DNA from: Talpa occidentalis
Taxonomy: Eukaryota; Chordata; Mammalia; Eulipotyphla; Talpidae
Assembly: GCF_014898055.3 (NCBI RefSeq)
Contig: NW_023604861.1
Location: 100,938,083 to 101,002,082 of the forward strand
DNA length: 64,000 bases
Direction of reading: 5' to 3'
Below, in pieces: positions 49,548-60,275 of this stretch (positions within the stretch are counted from its first letter, which is position 1; each line of letters begins with the position of its first letter). The notes beneath the pieces are model-generated. The model had not been told where the DNA came from, ran no database searches, and saw only the letters and a program-made list of their open reading frames with translations. Position numbers and translations under genes: made by a program.

Positions 49548-49588
<41 letters not shown>
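49539..49588. repeat. Alternating purine-pyrimidine tract with CG steps, then (CA)n
   Basis: Fifty bases of strict purine-pyrimidine alternation, beginning GCGTGCGTGCACGCGCGC and passing into about 17 CA units. CG-rich alternation next to CA repeats is a classic Z-DNA-prone composition. Confidence 0.9.
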
Positions 49589-50249
49589 TCAGGAGACTAT
49601 GTAAACCCTTGATTGGAAATACTCTAACAAGTTAAAGTATTTCATAAAATGGAACAGCAGTACTGAGGATGGAGTGAATCTAAATGTATTGACAGAAAAA
49701 TATTCAAGACATATATAAATATATATTAGGTCAAAAGAGGAACTTGTAGAAGAGCATGAATGAGATGATTATTTTTATACAAAATAACACATGTTTATTG
49801 ATACATGAAAACTTAAAATAACTCTGAAGTAAACAGTGGCGTGGCAGGAGGTGGGAAGGAATTCATTTTCTGTCTTGCTTGGATGTTTTATAAGCACATA
49901 TTACTTTTTTAATACAAAGTATTATAATCTTAAAATACTGGTATCATAAATTTTAATTTGTTCTTCCTTTCTGATTTATAAACATGCAGAAGTTTAAATT
50001 AAGGCAAAGATTAGTAAATATAGCACAGGATTATGTGCTAATCAATACCAGGATCCTGGCTCTTCCTTCTAGGACAGGCCTATTTTCTTAACTCCTTCTC
50101 TCCTACTCTTGTCTCTCCCTCCCAAAGGATAAACGATACCAATTTCTCCATAAATCTAATCTATAAACTTTAATCCATTCAAACTCCACATTGATCAGTG
50201 GAGTCTCTCACTAGTTCCCATACTAAGTGATGGGGGGGGAAAAATCACC

Positions 50250-50526
50250 TTTTTTAAAGATTTATTTTTATTTATTTTATGCATACAAGAGCTGGAGTGT
50301 AGGCCAGGGGTGTGGGGGATGGGTGACAGGATTCATCAGAGACAGAGTGGGGAGCAGAACAAGCAGATCGACTAAAATACACTGCTGAGGGGAGCAGCGG
50401 GGGAGACAGGCGAGGTTGGCTGCAACATGTGGGTCAGCTCCCTGGCTAGGGATCAAACTCATGCTGCAGTGGCAGCTGAGAACTTCATAGTGCTGAGACT
50501 TAACTCCTTGTGCACCAGGGAGGGCC
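50250..50526 (-). mobile_element. tRNA-derived SINE, subfamily B, diverged
   Basis: Minus orientation, tail TTTAAAGATTTATTTTTATT to head ACCAGGGAGGGCC. The body is recognisable through GAGGGGAGCAGCGGGGGAGA. No clear TSD seen. Confidence 0.85.
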
Positions 50527-51257
50527 TCACTGTGTTTATTCTGACAGAAACTAATTGTGCCTACTACCGTATGATTTAGGTCTCAGATAAATAATCATCT
50601 GAATGAATCCCAAGAATATTAATAAAATATGAGATCATCTGATACAGGTTTGAGAAACTCTTTATGAACTCAACTTGTGTTGGACCTTTGATTTACAGTG
50701 GGTAATAGTTTACTTCAGAAAGGTTTTACTGAACTGCCGAGGCTCTCCAGAAACTCTGAACTCTACACTCCTGCTACAGATTTGTTAACTGTCTATTCTC
50801 CCCCTTCAAATCTCTCCTTCATAGTTTCATCAGTACTCTTTTCAGTTTTTGTGTGAAACTGTCTCCTCACCTCTCATTTGGTGAACTTTGCTGTTTGAGA
50901 AATGCTATCACTACATTCTCTCTGCAAGTTAGTAAATATCAAAATTGGAATTTTAGATAAAAATTGTTTGAGATTATAACGTGTATTTACTTCGATGCAA
51001 ATATTTATTCTTTAAGAAGTTGCCTCTGGCCACTATTTATAATTCTTACAGAGCAAAGAAATTATCATTAATAAATCCAGCGCCATCTCTTAATATTAAT
51101 ACCAGGCACATTACACTTTCTTAAACATTAAAGACTGTAACTAATATCTCCTTATACTATTAAAATATTGGCAATTCTGCAAACTTAGTGTGTCATTTCC
51201 TATCCAAGGCAGTTATTCTATTAGGTACATTAAATTCTCAAAAAAAAAAAAAAGTAA

Positions 51258-51900
51258 TATGTGAAATCTGCACATCCTCACTAATTATTAAAGAAATGCA
51301 AACCAAATCAAAGTGAAAACATTTTCACCTACCCAATTGGAAGCAATTTTTAAAAATAAGTTTGAAAGAAAATATTCAATCCTGGTAAGTGTTAGACGGC
51401 AGAGATGTCTCCCACATGGCTGGAGGGAGAATAAGACAGAATAAAGTTCCTGAAAACAATTTTGTACTTTTAATACATATTCAGAAACTTTAAAAAGGAA
51501 TCTTTACTTTGTCATCAACTCCCAGAAATCTGTCCAACGGAAAATGACAGTGCAAAAATTTATGTAGATGAATTTTCATCAGACAAATACAACTTAACGT
51601 GTAATAATCAGAAAAAAGTTAAATCATTTATGTTATGACTATTGAAACTACATATCTCAATAATATTTAATGACAGAAATCACTCATAATGTACTGTTAA
51701 ATGGAAAAAAAACAGGACAAAAACTATATAAGCAATATGATCAAAATTTTTTTAAAATTACACAAAGGTATATTTGTGCATATTTTGTGTATGTATCTAC
51801 TTGCATACACACACACCAAAAAAAACCTAAAAAAAAACTAAGATGTTAAAGTAGGTTATTTGTAAATTTAAAGAAATAAACTTTTCTTCCTTTATTTTTA
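51258..51900 (+). mobile_element. Old L1M/HAL1-like 3' fragment
   Basis: Weak but ordered resemblance to old L1 or HAL1 3' ends: AATTATTAAAGAAATGCAAA, CACCTACCCAATTGG, GTTAAATGGAAAAAAAACAG and a terminal CACACACAC run. Strongly diverged. Confidence 0.55.
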
Positions 51901-52326
51901 TTTGGTATATTTGATTATCTGTACTGAACATTTGTTATTCTTCACACACAGTAGTATAGCTACTGTCACAAAATTAGAAAATAAAGTGTTGCTGAGGGTA
52001 TAGAGAAATAGGAACCCTAGGCACTATTAGTGGAAATATAAAATGATTACAGTTGCTATGGAAGACAGTATGGTGATTCCTCAAAAAATTAAAAATAGAA
52101 TTACACTATTATCCAACAATTCTACTTCTGGGTCTATACGCAAAAGAATTAGTCTCAAAAGGGCATTTGTACACCCATGTTCATAGCAGCATTATTCACC
52201 AAGCCCAAGAGTGGAAACAACACAAATTATGAATGAGTGGATAAACAAACTGTGGTATGTCTGTGTATATACAGACACTGGAATGTTATCCAGCTTTAAA
52301 GGAAAGGAAATTCTGACAAATGCTAC

Positions 52327-52986
52327 ACGTGTAATTCTTATACTGAAGCCCTAACCACCAGTAAGTACTTCAGAGTATGACTATTTGAAGACAGACTTTT
52401 AAGAGGTGATTAAGTTAAAATGAGGTCATTAGGGTGGTCCCTAATCTGACTGCTGTCCTCAGAAGCAGAAGAAATTTAAACACACAAAAGACTGGTGATG
52501 ACTGTACACAGAGAAAAGACCATGCAAATTGGCAGTAGCAATCTGCAAGTCAAAGAGATCTCAAAAGGAAACAAACTTGCCAACACCTTGATCTTGGAAT
52601 TGAAAATAAATTTTTGAGGGTCTCCCTGGTGGCGCAGCGGTTGAGCGCTGGGTTGCGCTGGGTTGTGAAGCTGCCCGCGGCCTCTGAAGCGCTGGTTCGA
52701 TCCCTGGCTGCTCCCCAGCCACCGGAGGAGGGTCCCACATGGCGAGCAGACCTCTCCTGCTGCCCACTGCTCCCCTCAGCAGTGTACTTGGGTCCTACTG
52801 CCTGCTCTGCTCCCTGCTCTGGCTCTGGTGAGTTCTCTCACCCTCCCATGCTTCTGACTGTACCCAGTGCTTGTATAAACAAACAAACAAACAAATAACT
52901 CTTAAAAAAAAAAAAAGAAAATAAATTTTTGATATTTAAACCGCCCAGTCTGTGGTATTTTGACATGCAAACCTACAAACTGTACA
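52327..52986 (+). mobile_element. LTR-like interspersed repeat inserted in L1, itself carrying a SINE
   Basis: It starts near TGTAATTCTTATACTGAAGC, runs through AAGAGGTGATTAAGTTAAAA, GAGGTCATTAGGGTGGTCCC and ACACCTTGATCTTGGAATTG, is broken by the SINE at 52618-52916, and ends CCGCCCAGTCTGTGGTATTT and CCTACA. It is the common mammalian repeat type with this 3' end, probably an LTR of the MaLR or a related group; family name not certain. Old retroviral-like sequence, non-coding. Confidence 0.6.
52618..52916 (+). mobile_element. tRNA-derived SINE, subfamily A, perfect 16-bp TSD
   Basis: Plus orientation. The head contains a short local duplication of GCTGGGTTGC. Flanks GAAAATAAATTTTTGA at 52602-52617 and 52917-52932 are identical. 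It is nested in an LTR-like repeat that itself interrupts an old L1. Confidence 0.94.
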
Positions 52987-53399
52987 TAAGCATGGATGGA
53001 CTTTAAGGTCATTATGCTGAGTGACAAAAACCAGTTACAAGACAAATTCCTTATGATTCCACTTCTATGAGGTACCTAGTAAAATTTGTAGAGACAGAAA
53101 ATCAAAGGGTTCTTGCTAAATGTTGGGGAAGGGGAAAACTGGGAATCTTTAATGGATATAATTTCCAATTTGTAAGATAAAAAGGTTCTGGAAATTGAGT
53201 AACAATGTGAACATATTTAACACTTAAAAATGGTTAGAAATACAAATTTTATGTGTATTTTACTATAATTTAAGACAAACAGATTTAATTGTAAATGACC
53301 ATTATTTCACAATTCTAAGTTAGATAATACTTAGATAATACTTCATTATTATCTAATGAAATCTGAAATAGTTTATATTAATTTCCCTACTTAATTATC

Positions 53400-53475
53400 A
53401 ATAGTAAAATAACAGTAATCTATAAGCTCAGATTACTGTTTGTAATAGTAAAGTAACAGTAATCTAGAAGCTCAG
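53400..53475. repeat. 44-bp tandem duplication containing a perfect hairpin
   Basis: AATAGTAAAATAACAGTAAT... recurs at 53444 as AATAGTAAAGTAACAGTAAT, a period of 44. In the first unit AACAGTAATCT (53411-53421) and AGATTACTGTT (53430-53440) are exact inverted repeats around an 8-base loop. Confidence 0.85.
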
Positions 53476-53964
53476 TTTGCTCCTCATACAGCCTTCTCCA
53501 TCTCAGTACATGGCAACTCCATTCATAATTGGCAAAAACACAAAAACAAAAAACCCTTGGGATCACCCTCTTATAATAAGTTAGAATGATTTATGTGATA
53601 TTAGAGTCAGAGACATTAGCAGCAACTCATTTTAGCTTAGTATAGGTACAGATGAACATATATATACACATATATATAAGGGTAAACAAACAATAGTAAG
53701 TAAACATAAACAATGTTGTTGAATTCAGGATAATGGCAGTATCTGGAGAGAAGATAAAGAATAATGTTTAGAAAGGTGCCCAAAATGAAATTTCTAAGAT
53801 TCTGTCATTCTATTAAAGTTGATTAATGACCTATGTTCTGTCTGTGATCTAAATAGTCCAATGAATTAAACTTGACCCCTACACACACTATGCATGAAAC
53901 CAATTTCAGTTAAGAAAATAACCAAAAAAACTTGAAATTGAATTTTCACATAATATAGGAATCA

Positions 53965-54075
53965 GGTTTATTTTTTGTTTCCATATGTTGATCCAAACGA
54001 TTCAGCATTATTAGTTGAAAAGACCATTATTTTCCCATTGCCTTGCAGTGCCCTGTCAAGCAAGTCTTCCTGTGC

Positions 54076-54113
<38 letters not shown>

Positions 54114-54420
54114 TTCTGTTACCAGACTCTTTTCAATTCCATTTTTCTATTTGCCAATCCATGTGCGCTACATGTCTCAATTACTATAGCTGTAAAGTAA
54201 GTAGAGTAAGTCCTATAACTTTTTCTTTTTCAAGATCATCTTGGTATTCTTGACCCTTTGATTTTTCATAAATATTTTGGAATCATCTTGCCAATTTCCA
54301 CACAATTCCACACACAATTACTGGGAATAGTTTGAGAACAAGCACATGTATCTTTGCATATGCCACATCCATAGTTCTTTCCAAATATGGAATAATAAAG
54401 ATGGAGCTTCCCTTTACCCA
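53965..54420 (-). mobile_element. Antisense L1 ORF2 fragment with embedded (TG)n
   Basis: In plus orientation the text matches the complement of L1 ORF2: CTCAATTACTATAGCTGTAA, TTTTTCAAGATCATCTTGGT and TCATCTTGCCAATTTC. A TG microsatellite at 54071-54111 has expanded inside it. Diverged. Confidence 0.6.
54071..54111. repeat. (TG)n microsatellite
   Basis: TGTGCACA followed by about 16 TG units, inside an antisense L1 relic. Confidence 0.95.
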
Positions 54421-54516
54421 GAACCCTGAGGTCAATGTCATAAAGAGCCCTCACTTCCACTAACAAACACATTTTGCACATGCAGCATGAGTAAGAAATA
54501 AACCTTCATTACTAAA

Positions 54517-54578
54517 GTGTGTGCATGTGTGTGTATACATACACACACACACACATATGCACATACACATATATGTAT
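54517..54578. repeat. Mixed (GT)/(AC)/(AT) tract with self-complementary centre
   Basis: A GT run passes through GTATAC into an AC run, so the two arms can pair (TGTGTGTAT with ATACACACA). Then comes AT/CA-rich sequence. Confidence 0.8.
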
Positions 54579-54579
54579 G

Positions 54580-56240
54580 GCATTGGGAATAAGATTAAAT
54601 TGTGGATTTATTTTAAATACCTGAGCTATGACAAGCTTATTTCATACATATGTACACAAATGTGAGATACATGAGTTGGTAATTCTATATGAAACATCTG
54701 AGTTACTCACAACTCTGAAATTAACTCAAACCATTTACCAGATGGCAAATTCTGGAAATATAAATTTAAATATGCAAAAAAAGCACTATCTGACTTTTAT
54801 GTGAAACACAGGGTATCTAATTATAACTTCATATTTTAATTTTGAGGAGAAGCAATACAGAACTTCTAGTATTAGTTTTGAATTACAGTCAATTCTGATT
54901 TGCAAAAGGTCTGTATTGTCAGCAAAATAGCATTTCCCATTTGCAATTTTTATTGGACAATAAAAGTCATATGGACTATGGATTCATGGTGATTAATAAA
55001 AAAAGATGCAAATCCTTATAATATAATGTGCCCCTAAACTTTTTAAGAACCTCTGCAACTCTGCAACAGTTTTTTGTATGTCGAATTAAGATTTACTATA
55101 TAATAAAATTATGTAGTAATAATATACAACCTTTATCAAAAATCATGGTTCTTCAACATTTACCCTGGCTACACAGCAGCACATAAATCATACAAAGGAA
55201 TTCTCATGATACATATTGTAGAGAGCACAGAATTAATTTAATTCTTGATAAGAGTGGAGCAGTAACTTGTTACTTTAGACTGGCAAATCAATATAAAATA
55301 CTTGTTCTAAGAATGGGTATTACTCTAGTCATGTAAGTAGCTTGGAAAACAAATAGAAACATCAACAAAGGGATTGCTTTATTCGTTTTTAAAAGGCTTT
55401 CCTACATAATTCTATACTTATACACCAAAGAAAATAAGTTTCTTCAACTTGTCAATCAGAAAACGTATACAGAAACAATGATTGTATTGGAACACATGAA
55501 AGTGAATTGGAGAATACCGTAAGATGAAATGGAAATTTGAATGCCATTAGATAAAATATACACATGTAACAAGTAAATTAACATATACATAGACTTAAGT
55601 GCAAAAAATTAATATAGAAATGAAAACTAAACTAAAATCAGTTGGAAAAACTCCTATCTTCAATTTTCAAACACACCAATATCTTTTCAGTTCAAAATTA
55701 CAAAAATAAATCTTTGGAACAACGTTTTCTAATACAATGAAAGTCCACAAAAAATGTAAATTTTTTTGCTGTTTTTTTTTTTAATCTGCAAAAACTTTGC
55801 TTTCTAGAGGGGTGACTACAGGCACACTTTGCATTATAGTATCAATAAATATTTCTCTTTAAAACAAAGAGTCTGATGACTGTCACATCTTAGGTAACAA
55901 AGAATCAAGAAGTACATATAAACTGATTTTTTATCTAGTTCTATAAAAAGAGTCCCAAAAAGGTATACACTGGACACCAAGGTAGACAACAATAACATAC
56001 ATTCATCTATCATTCAAGTTCCCTCATTCCATCAAGGTACTCGAGTTCACCATACCTGAAGTATTAAAAGTCACCCATATTAATTGCTTTATGTGAGTTT
56101 CAAGAGCTGTTGTCAAACACCAAGTCCTGGCCTTAAAAAGTGAAACCTGATTAAGGAAAGGAGTCAGATCCTTCTCCTTATCCCAATGTCCATTCCTTGG
56201 GGATCATGTCCCCGCTTTGAGCACCCTCAAAGTCAACAAA
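54580..56240. other. Unassigned intronic sequence
   Basis: AT-rich. A short part near 55145-55200 hints at a MER5-type DNA transposon but is too weak to call. No gene. Confidence 0.5.
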
Positions 56241-56509
56241 GGCCTCCCTGGTGGCGCAAGCTGTTGAGCGCAGCACTGTGAAGCAGTCCGCAGCCTCTGC
56301 AGTGCCAGTTTGATCCCCGCCGGCCAAGGGAACAACCCACATGGCACGGCAGACCTCTCCTGTCTGGCCCACTGCTCCCCTCAGCAGTGTATTTTCAGTC
56401 ATTCTGCCTGTTCTGTTTCCTGCTCTGTCTCTGGTGAATCCTCTCACCCTCCTGCACATCTGGCCTGTACCCTGGTTCTTGTATAAATAAATAAATCTTT
56501 AAAAAAAAA
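56241..56509 (+). mobile_element. tRNA-derived SINE, subfamily B
   Basis: Plus orientation, GGCCTCCCTGGTGGCGCAAG to AATAAATCTTTAAAA. The body has CTCAGCAGTGTATTTTCAGT. Flanking repeats are not clear. Confidence 0.88.
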
Positions 56510-58289
56510 GGCAATGTACTGCTCCACACCCCTACATCATGAACAACATGCCTATGTGCCCACAATGTCTCTCTTCATCATAACTATGGTCAACTTCCTT
56601 CAAATTTTTAGGGACCTGTGGAATCACATGCACCCAGAGTGGAACATGCTTTGAGGATGTTCAGGTCAATAGTCAGCTTTACTGAACACCTGTTCTGTAA
56701 AAACAAGGAAGTTTATAAAACATATCACTCAAATATCAGCACCCCACATTAAGCTATGGCAAAGTAAATAAGGAGCCTTGAAGTGTCAGTGAATCACACA
56801 GTCAATAAGAAAAAACAGATTTACCAATTATGAATAAAAATAATGATGCAGAGTATGATTCTTTAGTCAACTAAGGCTGACCATCACATTCCTGAAAATG
56901 AAGTAACCAAATCATTTTTTTCTTGTATTTGCCACCTAGATACTTGTGAGTACATATACCAGAAAGTATGACATGGTGAGAAGACTACTTATAGACAGTT
57001 CTAGGTTTTAGTTCCAGTTCTGTCTTTCCTTTACTTAAGTAGCTGTAAAGGAAGAATCTTCCTTTTTATTTTTATCTGTGTATCCTTAGTCGCTAACAGT
57101 GTCTGGTAGTCTATGGACCTCAACAAGAATGTATTCAATGAAAGAACATGAGAATATACATTGTTTGGGCAACTTTGGGCACCTAATGCCTTTGGGCATG
57201 AGATTGCAAATCTTTAAAAACAAAGACATAATAATGCAACATAATTGGGTGACTGTGAGAACTCAGTGAACTAACAGATATAAAAGTTATCTGTTAATCA
57301 TAAAGGTAAGTTATACAAAAGTTACAGAGGTAAACTGTAAGGAGTATTCGTAGAATGAGCACAGTGACAGCAATGAGGGTACTTCAAGGAAGAATTGCCA
57401 ATAAAAGTAAAATGGCCTTCAAAAACCATGATTTCTTCTCTATCCTGTCAACCGCTTGAGCTAGCTCTTGGTTTGTAAAGATGTTCAATCCACTCAGAGA
57501 GGTCATTGGTTCAAACCAAAATTGAAAGTGTCTCCTAGGCTATAAAAAAATAAAGTGCTAAAGAAAAATTTTCAAACTCTTTCCTGACAATGGTCTCCCC
57601 CCTCCTTATGAATTTCCCATTAACATGGATAGCTCCACCACTATCACAAAGCCCCAGGTTCTGAAGGACTTGCCATTTATCTCTCACATTCAATTCCTCC
57701 TACTTAACCCAAGGACAAATTGCCCTAGGACTCTGTTATCTGACCAACTTAAAAAAAAAAAAGCTAACCACATATTATCATTATAAAACCATGAAAAAAG
57801 AGGGTTTTTCAATAAACTAACTTTTGGGTTTTAGAACACAGGCAAAGTATTAGGGGCACAGACATTTTTTTTAATCCTACTTTATAGCAAATTAATAAAT
57901 TCCAACAGATTAAAGAATAATTATTTTTAAATGAAGCCATAAGGCATGCTGGAAGGAGCTGGTATTCCTAATCATTAAAGCAATGAAAGGGGGGAAAAGT
58001 GGCATGTTTGACCATGTAAAAATCATACTTGTTCATATAATAAAATTTCTACAAAGTTAAAAGATTAAAGATAACTTTGGAGAGAGAAAGAGAGATCTTA
58101 GAAACAAATGAAATGGCTTAAAATCAGATAAAAGTGAGCTAGGACATGAACAGTAATCACAAAAAAATGAAAATAAAACAAAAATAAGCAAATATGTTAA
58201 AAATAACAAATCACCACTAATTTTAAAAGGAAAAAAATAAAAGGATAAAATAGGCAAAGAACTAGAAGGATAATCCTCAATACAAACAA
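56510..58289. other. Unassigned intronic sequence
   Basis: AT-rich with short A runs near 57750. No recognisable repeat or gene. Confidence 0.55.
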
Positions 58290-58770
58290 CCGTACAGAGC
58301 AGCAGGAGGTCTCATACGCTCCTGCTGGTAGTTAAGCAGGTCAAATCTTTCTAAAGGGAAATTTGGCAATATAACAAAAATTGTATAAAAGTTCACATCA
58401 TACAATCAGGAATTCCATTTTTTAGAACTTTTATTAAATGAATTATCAGTAATATATTCAATATATAATGACTTCATACAAGAATATTCACCATAGCACA
58501 TGTTCATGTAACAGCTAAAATATTAAGAAAAAAATAAAAATGCTCAACAGAAGGAATGTTAAATGAGTTACGGTACAGTCACATAACTGAGCATTAAGAA
58601 TCTGTTTTCAAGGAAAATGTGATATTTAATAACAAATGTTCACAATATTAGTGAAAATGCAAGACTCAAAATCACACAGAGTACGATTGAAATGTGGGGT
58701 GAAGGAGCAAATATGAAATCAAATACACACATATAATATATACATACATCCATATTTATGTGAGAAAGAA
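58290..58770 (+). mobile_element. Old L1M/HAL1-like 3' fragment
   Basis: The order of phrases follows old L1 3' ends: GGTCTCATACGCTCCTGCTG, AAATTTGGCAATATAACAAA, CAAGAATATTCACCATAGCA, then a polymorphic AT tail. Highly diverged. Confidence 0.55.
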
Positions 58771-59719
58771 AAACAGTACTCTGAACTTCAACTCTGAAAC
58801 ACAACTTCTGTGGTTTTTTGTTTTGCTTTGTAAATGTAAATTGTTTAATTTAGATCTCTTTAGACTAAAATGCTGTGCAAAATGATTTCAGAGTCAGTAT
58901 TTCAATTAATAAAATCACTGTATTCAAAGTCAGTATTTCTTCCCATCCAAAAAAAAAAAAAAAAAAAATTCCCCATCGAGCCATCAAGGAAAGCGGGGGA
59001 ATAAAGGAAGAAAAGACAAAGACAAAACAGGAATCATCCTTCTTCCACAAAGTCCAAGACAGAGGACCTCCAGAGCACACAGGGGACAGGGGAGTTACCC
59101 ACACCTCAGCTGAATGACAGGATGGTGCCCAGCTTGCTTTCCCTCCACACAAATGGTGGTCTTACACTTGTGGATTTCAGACAAACCAAACATGTGACCC
59201 ATTATCTCCTCTTCAGGATTCCCTTCCAGTTTCAGGCAAGTTGACTTAAATTTTCCTCAAATTGGAAAACAATCTGGAGATATCAATAATCCCCCAAAAC
59301 TAAGTACATGCGGGTACATATCAAAAAGGAGGGCATGAAGGTAGCAGAAAATGTTTTAAAGAGATATAGAAGATACAGAAAGAGTAAATAATCTCAACCA
59401 TTTTGTGGGCTAATACTACAAGGAGAGCTTTCATTACATTTCTCATATGTTCGATAATGAATGAAAAGCATCACATGGCACTCAGCTCACAGTGGAAGCT
59501 CAGAGGCTGGGCATCAGTCCAAAATTCTCTCATGATTTCACCCATGACACACACATGCGCAGAAGAGACTGTGATGTAACAAAACATTCAAGCGACTTAA
59601 TTTTTATCTATGGGACAGTGCAACATGCTTATTTTCTTCATATTTATAGTTCCTCTCCTTTTGAATCTTTTGAAATGAATCTATTTTATGAGGAAAAACT
59701 ATAACTGTTCTTGAAATCA

Positions 59720-60275
59720 TATCAGTTAAATGTTACATTTCTGCTCAATACAATGCTTTCTAGTAGCTACTCAGTCACATTCACACTCCTTCAAGTGTTT
59801 ACTACCAGACATGATGATGGGCAGAACCCTCTGCATGACATAAAAGCCCCCTGCATTGTTGACCTACGTGGCTCCCTCATTAGGTCTAGCCAAGCCTCTC
59901 TCCTTCACCCTCTATATTCTAGATATACAGTGGTTTCCCAGTGCATTGTGCTCCTTTACAAGCACACACCTTTGTTAACCTTCTTACTTAGCTTGAAATT
60001 CCTGTCTCTTCTGTCCATGTTCCACTTACCACTGCTCTGCTGGACGGTTCCTGCTGTGGGAAGTGGCCCCTAACATGACAGATTGCCACCTTGTCCACAT
60101 TCCTGGCAACTGGGCTCGTGAGGCGTACCGATCAGTTTTCATCTTCTCTCTCCCCCATGAAGTTGTGAGTTCAGGGGCAAGCACTCATCTTTGTTCTCCC
60201 CAGAATCTTGTCTTTGAGCTCAATGACTAGCTCAAAGGGGTACTGAATAAATGTTGGTTAAATTGAATTTTCCAC
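59720..60275 (+). mobile_element. L2 3' fragment
   Basis: It ends in CTGAATAAATGTTGGTTAAA, preceded by GTTCTCCCCAGAATCTTG and AGTTCAGGGGCAAGCAC, as in the L2 3' end. The upstream C/T-rich text matches the L2 ORF tail. The 120-codon plus-strand frame here is not supported as a gene. Confidence 0.55.

Larger units (their letters stand above)
46996..50220. other. Intronic sequence with duplicated block and A run
   Basis: Begins with an A run that closes the L2, then AT-rich unique sequence with the two related blocks at 47.3 and 48.7 kb and the Z-DNA-prone tract at 49.5 kb. No gene. Confidence 0.6.
51960..53280 (+). mobile_element. Old L1 3' end, split by a nested insertion
   Basis: The first part (to about 52326) matches the end of L1 ORF2: TATCCAACAATTCTACTTCT, TTCATAGCAGCATTATTCAC. 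The second part resumes at about 52987: GCATGGATGGACTTTAAGGT, ATTCCACTTCTATGAGGTAC, and a 3' UTR to ACTTAAAAATGGTTAGAAAT and TTTTACTATAATTTAAGACA. The break falls in the ORF2 text around ACAAATGCTACA...GCATGGATGGAC. Confidence 0.8.

Noticed and set aside
57470..57545. tRNA-like phrase GGTTCAAACC
   Set aside because: No cloverleaf arms or A box at the right spacing; chance B-box match.
59711..60073. 120-codon plus-strand ORF
   Set aside because: Lies in an L2 3' relic; no protein resemblance.
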